The notes below the pieces were generated by a model. The model was not told the origin of the DNA and made no database searches. It saw only the letters and a list, made by a program, of their open reading frames with translations. This document shows, piece after piece, positions 7,940 to 15,989 of a stretch of 64,000 nucleotides of DNA. The number at the start of each line of letters is the position of its first letter. Within the stretch, counting starts at the first letter, position 1. Made by a program: the position numbers and the translations under genes. The DNA is from Acidobacteriota bacterium (GTDB taxonomy: Bacteria > Acidobacteriota > Blastocatellia > UBA7656): assembly GCA_038040445.1 (NCBI GenBank), contig JBBPIG010000006.1:62001-126000 (forward strand), in the 5' to 3' direction.

Positions 7940-9169
7940 TTATTCTTGTGCCCTTGCGTAGGACGGTTCGTCAAGCATTTCTCCTTCCGTCTCGGCTTTG
8001 TCTTCTTCATCGCCAATCGGAAGCGTGAACACGACTCGCGTCCCAAGCCCGCCAGCGCCGCTCTCGATCCATATTCGCCCACTATGCGCTTCGACTATGC
8101 CGCGCGCGATCGCGAGCCCCATCCCCGTTCCCGAGGGCTGACTCCTGTTTGAATCGCCGTCCCGGGTCGCCCGAAAGAACTTATCGAAGACGCGCTCGCG
8201 CAGCTCAACTGGGATGCCTGGTCCGCAATCTTCCACGCTCGCTCTTATCATGTCGTCTTTGGCTCGAGATGCGGCGATGTGAATGAGCGTTCCGGCCGGC
8301 GAGTACTTCGCGGCATTGTCGACGAGCGTGTATATGACCTCACTCACCGCACGCGCGTCGACGAGCACAATGGGCAAGTCCTTTTCGATCTCGACTTCGA
8401 CTCGATGCTGGTCCGTCAGGTTTTTTGCGCGCGCAAGAGCCATCTCCAGCATCTCCTCGATGGTTCCCCACCGGCGTCTCAACCGAAACTCCCCAGCCTC
8501 TATCCGCGCCATCTCGACAAGTCCTTCGATAAAGCGGTTGAGCCGGTCGCATTCCTCGTTTATCACCTCGAGCATCTCTCGCCGCCCTTCTTCACTCAGA
8601 ACGGCTGGTGACGCATCGGATGCTTTTGCCTTCAACACGTCGAGCAGAGTGGTGACCGAAGCCTTGATCGAAGTAAGCGGGGTGCGCAGATCGTGACTCA
8701 CCGCGTCTAGCAACGCGGATTTCAACCGTTCGCTTTGCCGCAATGCTTCTGCATGGCTGGCGCGCTCGAAAGCTGATCGTAGCTCGTCGTACAATCGCTC
8801 GATCTCGCGGCGCCCAGTCTCGGCCTCTTCAGCACGGCGCTTCACACGAGCCGAGAGTTGACCGGCTGTGACTGCGGTGATCAGAAAAGCGATGAGCGCA
8901 ATCCAATTGTCCGGGTCGGCGATTGTCAGTGTGTGGAGCGGGCGGAGAAAAAAGAAGTTGAAACAAAGCACACCAAGCACGGAAGCGACGATGGCGGGAC
9001 GCGCTCCCCATCGCGCGGCCACAAACAGAACTACCAGCAACATCGCCAGCGCTACGGTTGTTGAGTTTATGCTCTCGCCCAACAGCCTGAGGGCAACCGT
9101 CACCGCGGCGATGCCCCCGACGGCGAAGATGTACCCCGCCTGTGTTGCCTTGAGCGCCCTAATCGGCAT
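7940..9169 (-). CDS. KdpD-like sensor histidine kinase lacking the N-terminal domain
   Basis: 409 residues. Four membrane helices form a DUF4118-type sensor (about 12-105). A short coiled coil follows, then the dimerisation domain with the phosphorylated His159 in SHDLRTPLTS, and an ATPase domain with N (TLVDNAAKYS), G1 (DCGPGIP) and G2 (GTGMGLAIARG) boxes. This corresponds to the C-terminal half of KdpD. The large cytosolic KdpD and universal-stress domains found at the N-terminus in E. coli are missing, and nothing encoding them lies upstream. It is the partner of the adjacent KdpE-like regulator. Confidence 0.9.
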   Translation of the reverse strand: MPIRALKATQAGYIFAVGGIAAVTVALRLLGESINSTTVALAMLLVVLFVAARWGARPAIVASVLGVLCFNFFFLRPLHTLTIADPDNWIALIAFLITAVTAGQLSARVKRRAEEAETGRREIERLYDELRSAFERASHAEALRQSERLKSALLDAVSHDLRTPLTSIKASVTTLLDVLKAKASDASPAVLSEEGRREMLEVINEECDRLNRFIEGLVEMARIEAGEFRLRRRWGTIEEMLEMALARAKNLTDQHRVEVEIEKDLPIVLVDARAVSEVIYTLVDNAAKYSPAGTLIHIAASRAKDDMIRASVEDCGPGIPVELRERVFDKFFRATRDGDSNRSQPSGTGMGLAIARGIVEAHSGRIWIESGAGGLGTRVVFTLPIGDEEDKAETEGEMLDEPSYARAQE

Positions 9170-9379
9170 GACTTTATTCTACGACAAGAGTCGTTACAGG
9201 GAGCAGACGTATTTAGCGCTCGATCTACGGTGAAGTTTCCCATCGCCGACGTTGCAACCCAGCGAAATTTCGACATGGCAACCTACACGCAAAGGTCCCG
9301 CGCGCTTGCGTGCCAGGAGCGCACCCGGCAGAATATAGCTCGTGGCGCATGACGTTCGAGAACTTTCAACTCATAAGGT

Positions 9380-9613
9380 ATGTCGTCCATTGAACCTCAA
9401 TTCGCGATCTGTCTGCGGGAGGACCCGCAGGGCGAAGATCTGATCCTGCACAAAATCTACCGTGTGCTGCCCGACTCGGAGGCTCCGACAGGCTATCTGC
9501 GCATCGTGGATGAATCCGGCGAAGATTACCTGTACTCGGCGCGCGCCTTCGCTTTGATCTCGTTGCCACCTGAAGTGGCAGAGAAGCTGATCGAGCAGCC
9601 ACTAGCTCAGTAG
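9380..9613 (+). CDS. Small conserved hypothetical protein (77 residues)
   Basis: A short soluble protein, MSSIEPQFAICLREDPQGED, with an alternating pattern (KIYRVLPDSEA, GYLRIVDESGEDYLYSA) typical of a small beta-barrel or SH3-like fold. I know similar short proteins annotated only as hypothetical. AAGG lies just before the ATG, rather close. It converges on the metallo-hydrolase gene and leaves a gap of six bases. The opposite-strand frame has poor composition, so the plus strand is preferred. Confidence 0.7.
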   Translation: MSSIEPQFAICLREDPQGEDLILHKIYRVLPDSEAPTGYLRIVDESGEDYLYSARAFALISLPPEVAEKLIEQPLAQ

Positions 9614-9619
9614 TGCTCC

Positions 9620-10588
9620 TCATCGCTCAACATCGGGGAAGTTCGCGATCCTGTCGTGGATCCGCCGGTCGTGTGCGGGGACGATGATCATCTGTGGATA
9701 CCTTTTCATCAACTCGTGCACCTTGACGATCGCACGTCTCACTCCTTCATCGTCACGGTCGACAAGCTTGCGCGACAACCACGGCCGTTCAGCGGGAAGC
9801 TGCACGCCCTCGATGGCCCAGGTCAGATCGCCAATGAAGAACAGCCGCTTCCCCGAGCGGAGATTGACGAACATTCCAATCGACCCCGGAGTGTGACCAG
9901 GAAGTGGCACAAGCACTATGCTTCCATCGCCGAACAGATCGAAGCTGCGGTCGAAATTCTCGTAAGGCGGGCCTGACATCTCGAACGTGTGAAGCTTGAG
10001 CTTGTCGCCCATCTGTTTGACCAGTTCGCGCGGCGGGAGCGTGGCGATGTAGTCGGCTTCTTCCCTGGCAAACCACGCTTCGGCTTGCGGAAAGTCTTCC
10101 AGCCCGCTGATGTGGTCCCAGTGCGAGTGCGAGATGATGACCATCTTGATGCCTGCCGGATCGACGCCGTGGTCTCTTAACTGAGCGGCCGCGCTGGTCT
10201 CCTTGTCGTAGGTGGTGAGCGCTTGCATCAATGACGGGATCGTCTTGATGTGTTCATCAACGTTAGCTCCAAATCCGGTGTCGAAGAGAAAGGTTGCTTT
10301 TGGATGGCGCACGAGCACCGCTGCCATTCCGCTATCGTAGTTCACGGACCAGCTTCCGCCGCTATAGACGAAGGCTTGCTTGCTCATCATCTTCCCGCAC
10401 TTGATCAATGATAGCGTGAGCTCCGGAAGGGCGGCGGTGTTCTGGGGAGAGTGGAAAGAAGTCGAGCCGCTCTCGTACGCGTTAACGTCAATCGTGCGCG
10501 GGATGAACGTGTAGCCGAGCAACGCGATCAGAGCGAGCACCAGCAAAACCGCCGAGACCACTGCTCTCTTGATCAGTCTTTTTCGCAT
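9620..10588 (-). CDS. MBL-fold metallo-hydrolase, membrane-anchored or secreted
   Basis: 322 residues with an N-terminal membrane helix (about 9-28). The metallo-beta-lactamase core has the zinc motif SHSHWDHISG (HxHxDH), a later GHTPGS loop with its His, the Asp of FFIGDLTW, and a final PAHD-type His. The arrangement resembles the AttM/AiiA lactonase branch, but the substrate cannot be read from sequence. It is probably active on the periplasmic side. It is a single gene with tRNA-Glu upstream in the same direction. Confidence 0.88.
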   Translation of the reverse strand: MRKRLIKRAVVSAVLLVLALIALLGYTFIPRTIDVNAYESGSTSFHSPQNTAALPELTLSLIKCGKMMSKQAFVYSGGSWSVNYDSGMAAVLVRHPKATFLFDTGFGANVDEHIKTIPSLMQALTTYDKETSAAAQLRDHGVDPAGIKMVIISHSHWDHISGLEDFPQAEAWFAREEADYIATLPPRELVKQMGDKLKLHTFEMSGPPYENFDRSFDLFGDGSIVLVPLPGHTPGSIGMFVNLRSGKRLFFIGDLTWAIEGVQLPAERPWLSRKLVDRDDEGVRRAIVKVHELMKRYPQMIIVPAHDRRIHDRIANFPDVER

Positions 10589-10731
10589 GGTTTACCTTCG
10601 ATTGAGAGTCGTTTGGAGTTTTACATCAATGGCGATGGGCGAGCAACAGCGATCGCGATGGAATCGGTATGCGTCTATCGAGAGGAAGCCGCTACGCGGC
10701 CACGGCGCCGCGTCGATGAATGGCTATGAAA

Positions 10732-10807
10732 TGGTGACTCGTACGGGATTTGAACCCGTGTTACCGCCGTGAAAGGGCGGTGTCCTAGGCCCCTAGACGA
10801 ACGAGTC
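10732..10807 (-). tRNA. tRNA-Glu (UUC)
   Basis: The minus strand folds as a full cloverleaf. A seven-base acceptor pairs GACTCGT with ACGAGTC, the anticodon stem CCGCC/GGCGG encloses loop CTTTCAC (anticodon UUC), and the T-arm contains GGTTCAAATCC. The discriminator A is followed by an encoded CCA. Confidence 0.95.
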
Positions 10808-10815
10808 GAAAGGGC

Positions 10816-10857
10816 AAGTGAGCCGTGCAGGACTCGAACCTGCGACCTGCTGGTTAA
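10816..10857 (-). pseudogene. 3' half of a tRNA-Lys gene (remnant)
   Basis: These 42 bases match the 3' half of the intact tRNA-Lys at 15785-15857 plus three flanking bases, with one mismatch and in the opposite orientation. They include half of the anticodon arm, the variable loop, the T-arm and the 3' acceptor strand. The 5' side does not form a D-arm or acceptor, so this is not a working tRNA. tRNA 3' ends are common integration sites. Confidence 0.8.
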
Positions 10858-10967
10858 TAGCTCACAGCGGGTGAAGGCTCCCGAACATGAACGAAGAAGG
10901 ATACACAGATTCTCAACGGGTTCGCAAGAAAGGCGCCTCTCCGTCAGGACTTTTGGCTCCGCGGTCC

Positions 10968-11582
10968 TCAACCCCAGTTCTTCTTCCTCAACTCTTTTTT
11001 CGTGGTCCAGCTCCCGTTAGTTTTTTCCAGGAGTAGAAAGTGTATGTCACCGCAGCTCGGGCCGCATCGACTCCCCACGTACATCAGAGCCTGTGTGCGC
11101 TCTGTATTGAAGCCGATTCTGGAAAGCATTACGAAGCCCCTTGAATCAGGATATCTCCTGTAGTAACCGATCCATTCCAACTCCCCCCAGTGGCCGTGGA
11201 AGATCGCCTTCAGATCGAGGTCTGTTATGAGGTTGAACTTCACCGGCAGCTTAAACGACGCCTTGTTCAGCAGCCACTGCCGGCTGTTTTTGGCTTCGTA
11301 GTCCTCGGCGGCCGATTGATCCAGGGACACGCCTTTCGGTTTGTCTTTCCACGGCTCGTCATCGCTTGCGAAGTCGTAGCGGAAGGTGCGCTCCTCAACG
11401 ATCAATTGTTTGGTATCGGACTGGAGGTAATTCTGCTTGATAACGGCCGAATATATCTCGTACTCATCGTCCGAAACTCCGTCGTCTGAGCTGGATTGGC
11501 CTGGTGGTGATGAACCCGAAATGGAACCCAGTTCGATTGAGATCAGAACAAGCGCAACAAACCAGCCTCGAGCCAGAGTCAT
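10968..11582 (-). CDS. Secreted hypothetical protein
   Basis: About 204 residues from the ATG at 11582 (MTLARGWFVALVLISIELGS), giving a signal peptide of about 22 residues. A longer start at 11642 adds a Gly-rich stretch that looks non-coding. The mature part has EEYEIYSAVIKQ-like text near the start and ends LLLEKTNGSWTTKKELR. Similar acidobacterial secreted proteins end LLEK.NG.W. Two Cys (CGPSCGD) could form a disulfide. I assign no function. Confidence 0.65.
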   Translation of the reverse strand: MTLARGWFVALVLISIELGSISGSSPPGQSSSDDGVSDDEYEIYSAVIKQNYLQSDTKQLIVEERTFRYDFASDDEPWKDKPKGVSLDQSAAEDYEAKNSRQWLLNKASFKLPVKFNLITDLDLKAIFHGHWGELEWIGYYRRYPDSRGFVMLSRIGFNTERTQALMYVGSRCGPSCGDIHFLLLEKTNGSWTTKKELRKKNWG

Positions 11583-12034
11583 ACAAATACCCCCGATACC
11601 AATACCACTACCCAACCCTAAGACTAAGCACTTCCCAACCAAGCCAACAACTACCGCCCGGCTATCACAGTGATACTATAGTGAAAAGAGAGGTCTCCTC
11701 AACGCATGATCGACAGGTCGTGTCCGACTCACGACGATTAGCGCTCAACGGCTGATCGCGACTGTCCGGGCTCCACAGTTCGAGTCTAGTGGAATCATTG
11801 ACGCATACGAGCGGATTACTCAGCTTGAAGCACGGCGATGAGAGTAGACGCACAAGAGGCCCACGAACACACCCACGCTCAGAATCGGTTTGCGGTGCTG
11901 CCGATGCCGCTCCGGTTGGGCAACCGACCCTCGGCTCACGGCTGTGGTATCGCTGGAGCTTCTTGACGCGGTTGCAGTTCGGCGTATAATTGGCTCCGCC
12001 AAAAGCGATCAATGATGTCGGGAGGGGAAGATCC
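11583..12034. other. Spacer without a recognisable gene
   Basis: About 450 bases between divergent genes. Open frames exist on both strands, but their products are rich in Ser, Arg and Cys with no homology I recognise. The promoter for the downstream surface protein must lie here; I cannot place it with confidence. Confidence 0.5.
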
Positions 12035-14191
12035 ATGAACTTCAACCGCAAGCATTTGAGTCTCTGGGCAAGCGTTGCCTTCGCCTTGTTCTTTTACGGA
12101 GCCTCCCCTGCTTTGGCTCAGATATCACTGGGTACGGCGCAGAGTTTCGGGGTCCTGGCTGGTTCGACTGTGACCAATACGGGATCGACCACCGTCACCG
12201 GAAACCTTGGCGTCAGCCCAGGTACTGCGGTTACGGGTTTTCCTCCGGGGACCGTGACCGGAGGAACGATACACCTGAACGATGCCGCCGCGGCTCAGGC
12301 TCAGAGTGATGTCACCACTGCGTACAATGCTATAGCGGGCACGGCGTGTAATGTCGACTTGACCGGTCAGAATCTCGGCGGCCTCACGCTGACGCCCGGG
12401 GTCTACTGTTTTTCGTCGTCGGCCCAGTTGACGGGAACCCTCACTCTCAATGCCCTGGGCAATCCCAATGCGCTGTTCATCTTCAAGATCGGGAGCTCGC
12501 TCACGACCGCGAGCAGCTCGTCTGTTCAGGTGATCAATGGCGGTAATAATTGCAACGTGTATTGGCAGGTCGGCAGTTCCGCGACGCTCGGCACAAGCAC
12601 CAGTTTTGTAGGGAACATTCTAGCACTCACTAGCATCACGCTGACTACCGGCGCAAACGTGTCCGGTAGAGTCTTGGCGCGAAACGGCGCCGTGACGATG
12701 GATACCAACAACGTCACCGTGTGCGGGCCTGCCAGCGCCTGTCCGATCATCACGGTGAACCCGGCAACGCTGCCGAACGGTGTCGTAGGGACCCCTTACA
12801 GCCAGACGGTCTCGGCCGTCGGCGGAACCGCGCCATTCACCTTCACGGTTTCGAGCGGGGCACTGCCGAGCGGCCTGACGCTCAACGCAACCACCGGTGT
12901 CATCTCGGGGACGCCGACCGCGGCGGGCACTTTCAACTTCACAATCACCGCCACCGACGCGAACAGCTGTCCCGGCAGCCGGCCGTACTCCATCATGATG
13001 GCGGGCGCGCCCGGCTGCCCGGTCATCACGGTCAACCCGGCAACGCTGCCCCCCGGTGTCATCGGGACGCCCTACAGCCAGACGGTCTCGGCCACCGGTG
13101 GAACCGCGCCATTCACCTTCGCGGTTTCAAGCGGGGCACTGCCGAACGGCCTGACGCTTAACGCGACGACCGGCATCATCTCGGGGACGCCGACCACGGC
13201 CGGCCAATTCAGCTTCACGATCTCAGCCACGGACGCCAACGGCTGCCCCGGCAGCCGGCCGTACTCCATCGTGATCCCGGTCGTGCCCATCTGCCCTTTC
13301 ATCACTGTCAACCCGGCAACGCTGCCCGCCGGGGTCATCGGGACGCCCTACAGCCAGACGATCTCGGCCATCGGCGGAACCCCGCCGTTCACCTTCACGG
13401 TCTCGAGCGGGTTCCTGCCGCCCGTCCTGACGCTTAACGCGACGACCGGCGTCATCTCGGGGACGCCGACCACGGCTGGCCAATTCAGCTTCACGATCAC
13501 AGCCACCGACGCGAACGGTTGTCCCGGCAGCCGGGCGTATACAATCGGGATTCCCAGCGGGCCCAACTGCCCCGTCATCAGTGTCAGCCCGGCCACGCTG
13601 CCCCCCGGTGTCGTCGGGACCTTCTACAGTCAGACGGTTGCGGCCAGCGGCGGAACCGCCCCATTCACCTTCACGGTCTCGAGCGGGGGGCTGCCCCCTG
13701 GCCTGACACTCAACCCGGCAACCGGCGTCATCTCGGGGACGCCGACCGCGGCCGGCACCTTCAACTTCACAATCACAGCGACCGACAGTAGCCTCTGTAC
13801 CGGCAGCCTGGTGTTCTCCATCCAGATCACCGGTGTGCCGCCTCCTCCGCCGCCGCCTCCTCCTCCAGGTGGCGCCGTTCCGACGCTATCGGAGTGGGGC
13901 GCGATATTGATGGCGCTGCTCATAATTGCTGCTTGCACCTTCTTCCTGGCCGGGCACAGCAAAGCAGCCATGTCGCTCGCGGGAGCCGTTCCTTCTACTG
14001 CGTTCACGGGAGCGGAAAAGCCCCTGGACTGGAAGCTGCTGGCGCGCACTGCGATGTACGTCGAAGCAGCGATAGCGCTGGCGCTGATTGCGCTTTCGGC
14101 AAACCCGGTTGATATTCTCGGCGCTCTCACTTCAGGTCTCGTTGCTGCGTTCATCCTGCACTTGCTGATTGGCGGAGCGCGGCGGCGTTGA
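12035..14191 (+). CDS. Ice-binding-like (DUF3494) surface protein with four Ig-like repeats and IPTL-CTERM motif
   Basis: 718 residues; the ATG at 12035 follows GGAGGGGAAG. In order: signal peptide (1-27); a DUF3494 ice-binding-like domain (about 28-230, starting ISLGTAQSFGVLAGSTV); four putative-Ig (He_PIG) repeats of exactly 92 residues (LPxGVxGTPYSQTVSA, then GLTLNATTGVISGTP); a Pro-rich linker; and PTLSEWG at about 616-622 followed by a membrane helix. That motif is the sorting signal recognised by exosortase H, encoded 70 bases downstream. Unusually, about 75 more residues with two further hydrophobic segments and a final ARRR follow. Probably a cell-surface adhesin or matrix protein; ice binding itself is not implied. 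Confidence 0.88.
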   Translation: MNFNRKHLSLWASVAFALFFYGASPALAQISLGTAQSFGVLAGSTVTNTGSTTVTGNLGVSPGTAVTGFPPGTVTGGTIHLNDAAAAQAQSDVTTAYNAIAGTACNVDLTGQNLGGLTLTPGVYCFSSSAQLTGTLTLNALGNPNALFIFKIGSSLTTASSSSVQVINGGNNCNVYWQVGSSATLGTSTSFVGNILALTSITLTTGANVSGRVLARNGAVTMDTNNVTVCGPASACPIITVNPATLPNGVVGTPYSQTVSAVGGTAPFTFTVSSGALPSGLTLNATTGVISGTPTAAGTFNFTITATDANSCPGSRPYSIMMAGAPGCPVITVNPATLPPGVIGTPYSQTVSATGGTAPFTFAVSSGALPNGLTLNATTGIISGTPTTAGQFSFTISATDANGCPGSRPYSIVIPVVPICPFITVNPATLPAGVIGTPYSQTISAIGGTPPFTFTVSSGFLPPVLTLNATTGVISGTPTTAGQFSFTITATDANGCPGSRAYTIGIPSGPNCPVISVSPATLPPGVVGTFYSQTVAASGGTAPFTFTVSSGGLPPGLTLNPATGVISGTPTAAGTFNFTITATDSSLCTGSLVFSIQITGVPPPPPPPPPPGGAVPTLSEWGAILMALLIIAACTFFLAGHSKAAMSLAGAVPSTAFTGAEKPLDWKLLARTAMYVEAAIALALIALSANPVDILGALTSGLVAAFILHLLIGGARRR
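12740..13843 (+). repeat. Four tandem 276-bp coding repeats
   Basis: Repeat starts fall at 12740, 13016, 13292 and 13568, each exactly 276 bases (92 codons) apart, and each opens with a Cys codon. Copies are highly similar at the DNA level, which points to recent amplification or gene conversion. Confidence 0.9.
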
Positions 14192-14261
14192 GCAGTGTGC
14201 GTACAAAGGGCAACTCGAAGCTTGAGTAAGCGTTGCCAACCTCGCAAGGTGGGCGGTGAGT

Positions 14262-14798
14262 ATGTTGCCGAGTGGGCGAGTGACTGACTTCTTGATGGCA
14301 AATCGCAAGCCGCTGCGGTTTTTGGCGCTGTTCGTATTGATCTTCGGGACTTGTTACTTGTTGTTTGGCGTTATTCCCAGAGTTCGGTTTGGAGTCATCA
14401 ATCCCTACACTGAGTTTCTGGCGAAAGCGACCGCAGCCGTCATCAACCTGTTCGGTGCAGGCGCCGTCGCGAACGGCGCTCTGGTTTACTCTCCTCGCTA
14501 CTCGATGGACATTGCGATGGGATGCGACGGCGTCGAAGCGTCGTGCCTGTACCTGGCAGGAGTGGTGGCCTTCCCTACCTCGTGGCGAGCCAGGCTGATA
14601 GGATTGGCGTTCGGAGTCCCGCTGATCCAGGCTATCAACCTGACTCGCCTCGTGGGGCTTTACTATGTTGGTATGTACTTTCCGTCAGTAGCCGATCAAA
14701 TCCATGACTACGTCGCCCAGAGCATCGTCATTCTTCTCTCAACGGCAATCCTCATCTTCTGGCTCGAGCGATTTGGCGTTCGGCATCAGCGGGCATAA
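14262..14798 (+). CDS. xrtH: Exosortase H (XrtH), cysteine transpeptidase-like sorting enzyme
   Basis: A polytopic membrane protein of about 178 residues. The three exosortase catalytic positions are visible: Cys in MGCDGVEASC, Arg in INLTRLVGLYYVG, and His in QIHDYVAQ. Exosortases cut the C-terminal CTERM signal of exported proteins at the membrane and are thought to transfer them to a surface component. The XrtH subtype pairs with IPTLxxWG-CTERM proteins, exactly the type encoded just upstream. I prefer the ATG at 14262 (AGGTGG nine bases upstream) over the GTG at 14256. Confidence 0.87.
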   Translation: MLPSGRVTDFLMANRKPLRFLALFVLIFGTCYLLFGVIPRVRFGVINPYTEFLAKATAAVINLFGAGAVANGALVYSPRYSMDIAMGCDGVEASCLYLAGVVAFPTSWRARLIGLAFGVPLIQAINLTRLVGLYYVGMYFPSVADQIHDYVAQSIVILLSTAILIFWLERFGVRHQRA

Positions 14799-15399
14799 AT
14801 GGCTGAGGCTGTTTGCGCTCGCGCTTGCTCTCTACATCGTGATTCTCCCGCTCTGGTGGTATTCCCTCGGCGCTATCTCGGCGGTAACAGGCACATGCGC
14901 GAGCTGGATCTATACGTTCTTTGATGCTCGAGTTGCGATCAAGCCAAGAGCCAGAGTAGTTCAACTCGTGGTTAACGGCAGGTTGCAGACGAGTGGCTTA
15001 CGAATCGACATGGTGACCTACGGTTTGCCGATGCTGATGGCGCTTGTGATCGTGACTCGGTCGCACTCGCTGGTTGCGAAGCTGCGGGCGCTTGCGATTG
15101 GGTGCGGGGTCATGTTCGTGCTGACCGTCTGCGCGTTGATGGCGTGGGCAAAGATGACAAGCTTGCAGCTCGAGCAGCAAGCCGCGCCAGGGAGCAACGA
15201 GTCGAGCTTCTTCTTTCTTGCTTTTCACGGCTATACATTCTCGCAACCCGCGTTAGCCGTACTGATCTGGCTGACGCTGATCATGCTTGGCTTGTTCAAG
15301 GGAAGATCGAAGCACGAAAGGGGTGTTGCGACAATCGCGCGCAACGCTTCGTGTCCCTGCGGAAGCGGGCGAAAGTACAAACGTTGTTGTGGTGCATAG
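14773..15399 (+). CDS. XrtH-associated membrane protein with C-terminal SEC-C motif
   Basis: Several membrane helices, then a cytosolic tail ending [18 protein letters not shown], the zinc-binding SEC-C motif. A membrane protein next to XrtH is part of the known exosortase H locus layout, so this is likely its partner. The start is unsure. The first codon compatible with the membrane domain is a TTG at 14773 with a weak ribosome site; an ATG at 14704 would overlap xrtH by 95 bases and add a Ser-rich leader. Translation is probably coupled to xrtH. The role of the SEC-C tail here is unknown. Confidence 0.75.
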   Translation: MAFGISGHKWLRLFALALALYIVILPLWWYSLGAISAVTGTCASWIYTFFDARVAIKPRARVVQLVVNGRLQTSGLRIDMVTYGLPMLMALVIVTRSHSLVAKLRALAIGCGVMFVLTVCALMAWAKMTSLQLEQQAAPGSNESSFFFLAFHGYTFSQPALAVLIWLTLIMLGLFKGRSKHERGVATIARNASCPCGSGRKYKRCCGA

Positions 15400-15504
15400 G
15401 AACGGCGCGGCCCGACCGTGAAGCTGAACGCGTTGAACAGCGGCTCCCGGATGGTGCGGACGGCGAGTGTAAGCATGCCAGCAAGAAGCACCTCAAGTTT
15501 GTAC

Positions 15505-15745
15505 CTGTAGCGATTGACTCCCGCGCCGATGATCACTGAGCACTTGCCTTCGCTCTTCGCCGCGGTCGAAGCCCACTCGCGCGAACTTGATCACGGTCTC
15601 TTTCGAAACGCCTGTCCACTGCTCTTGCCAGGCAGGGGGGTATGAGAGGCGCGTGTCGTTGTAGTCTTCGGGATAGTCGCCGGCGAGTCCGCGGCTCACG
15701 CCGAACTGGGCCATCAATACCAAGAGGCTTGGGTTGACTCGCGAA
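15505..15745 (-). pseudogene. narG: Fragment of nitrate reductase alpha subunit (narG), frameshifted
   Basis: The minus strand reads [20 protein letters not shown], then [20 protein letters not shown], an internal segment of respiratory nitrate reductase NarG. After FAR the frame breaks. Inserting two bases restores [20 protein letters not shown] followed by GVN, again NarG-like. Outside this stretch of about 80 residues no narG or narH sequence is seen. It is a relict of a membrane-bound nitrate reductase and lies beside tRNA-Lys and the nitric-oxide repair cluster. Confidence 0.8.
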
Positions 15746-15763
15746 AAAGGAGTCGGCTAACAT
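15734..15763 (+). promoter_or_regulatory. Promoter of tRNA-Lys
   Basis: TTGACT at 15734-15739 and TAACAT at 15758-15763 with an 18-base spacer, ending 21 bases before the mature tRNA 5' end. This is a good housekeeping sigma-70 match. Confidence 0.6.
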
Positions 15764-15784
15764 CCAGGTGCTCTGACGTAGGGT

Positions 15785-15857
15785 GGGCCGTTAGCTCAGG
15801 TGGTAGAGCAGCTGGCTTTTAACCAGCGGGTCGCAGGTTCGAGTCCTGCACGGCTCA
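15785..15857 (+). tRNA. tRNA-Lys (UUU)
   Basis: A full cloverleaf: acceptor GGGCCGT/ACGGCTC with one G-U pair, D-arm with AGCTCAGGTGGTAGAGC, anticodon stem GCTGG/CCAGC with loop CTTTTAA (anticodon UUU), and T-arm GGTTCGAGTCC. CCA is not encoded, unlike in tRNA-Glu. Confidence 0.96.
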
Positions 15858-15875
15858 CTTCAAAACGCAGCACGC

Positions 15876-15904
15876 AAGGCTACCGGAATGGTAGCCTTTT
15901 CTCT
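15876..15904 (+). terminator. Rho-independent terminator of tRNA-Lys
   Basis: AAGGCTACC-GGAAT-GGTAGCCTTTTCT: a nine-base perfect stem, five-base loop and U-tract, about 20 bases after the tRNA. Confidence 0.9.
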
Positions 15905-15989
15905 TGTCTTTCAGCTTCATCTACAGAATCCCTGTGGCTGACTATACGAGTTGCCGCCGAGGGTCACGACGTGCAGGGAGCCCCGCTCT

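Noticed and set aside
10816-10890. A second functional tRNA
   Set aside because: Only the 3' half matches; the upstream bases cannot form the D-arm or acceptor stem.
11665-12051. 128-residue minus-strand ORF before the surface protein
   Set aside because: Ser/Arg/Cys-rich, no ribosome site or homology; overlaps the promoter region.
12721-14301. Long antisense ORFs over the Ig-repeat gene
   Set aside because: They follow the 276-bp repeat in parallel and have repetitive, odd composition; shadows of the real gene.
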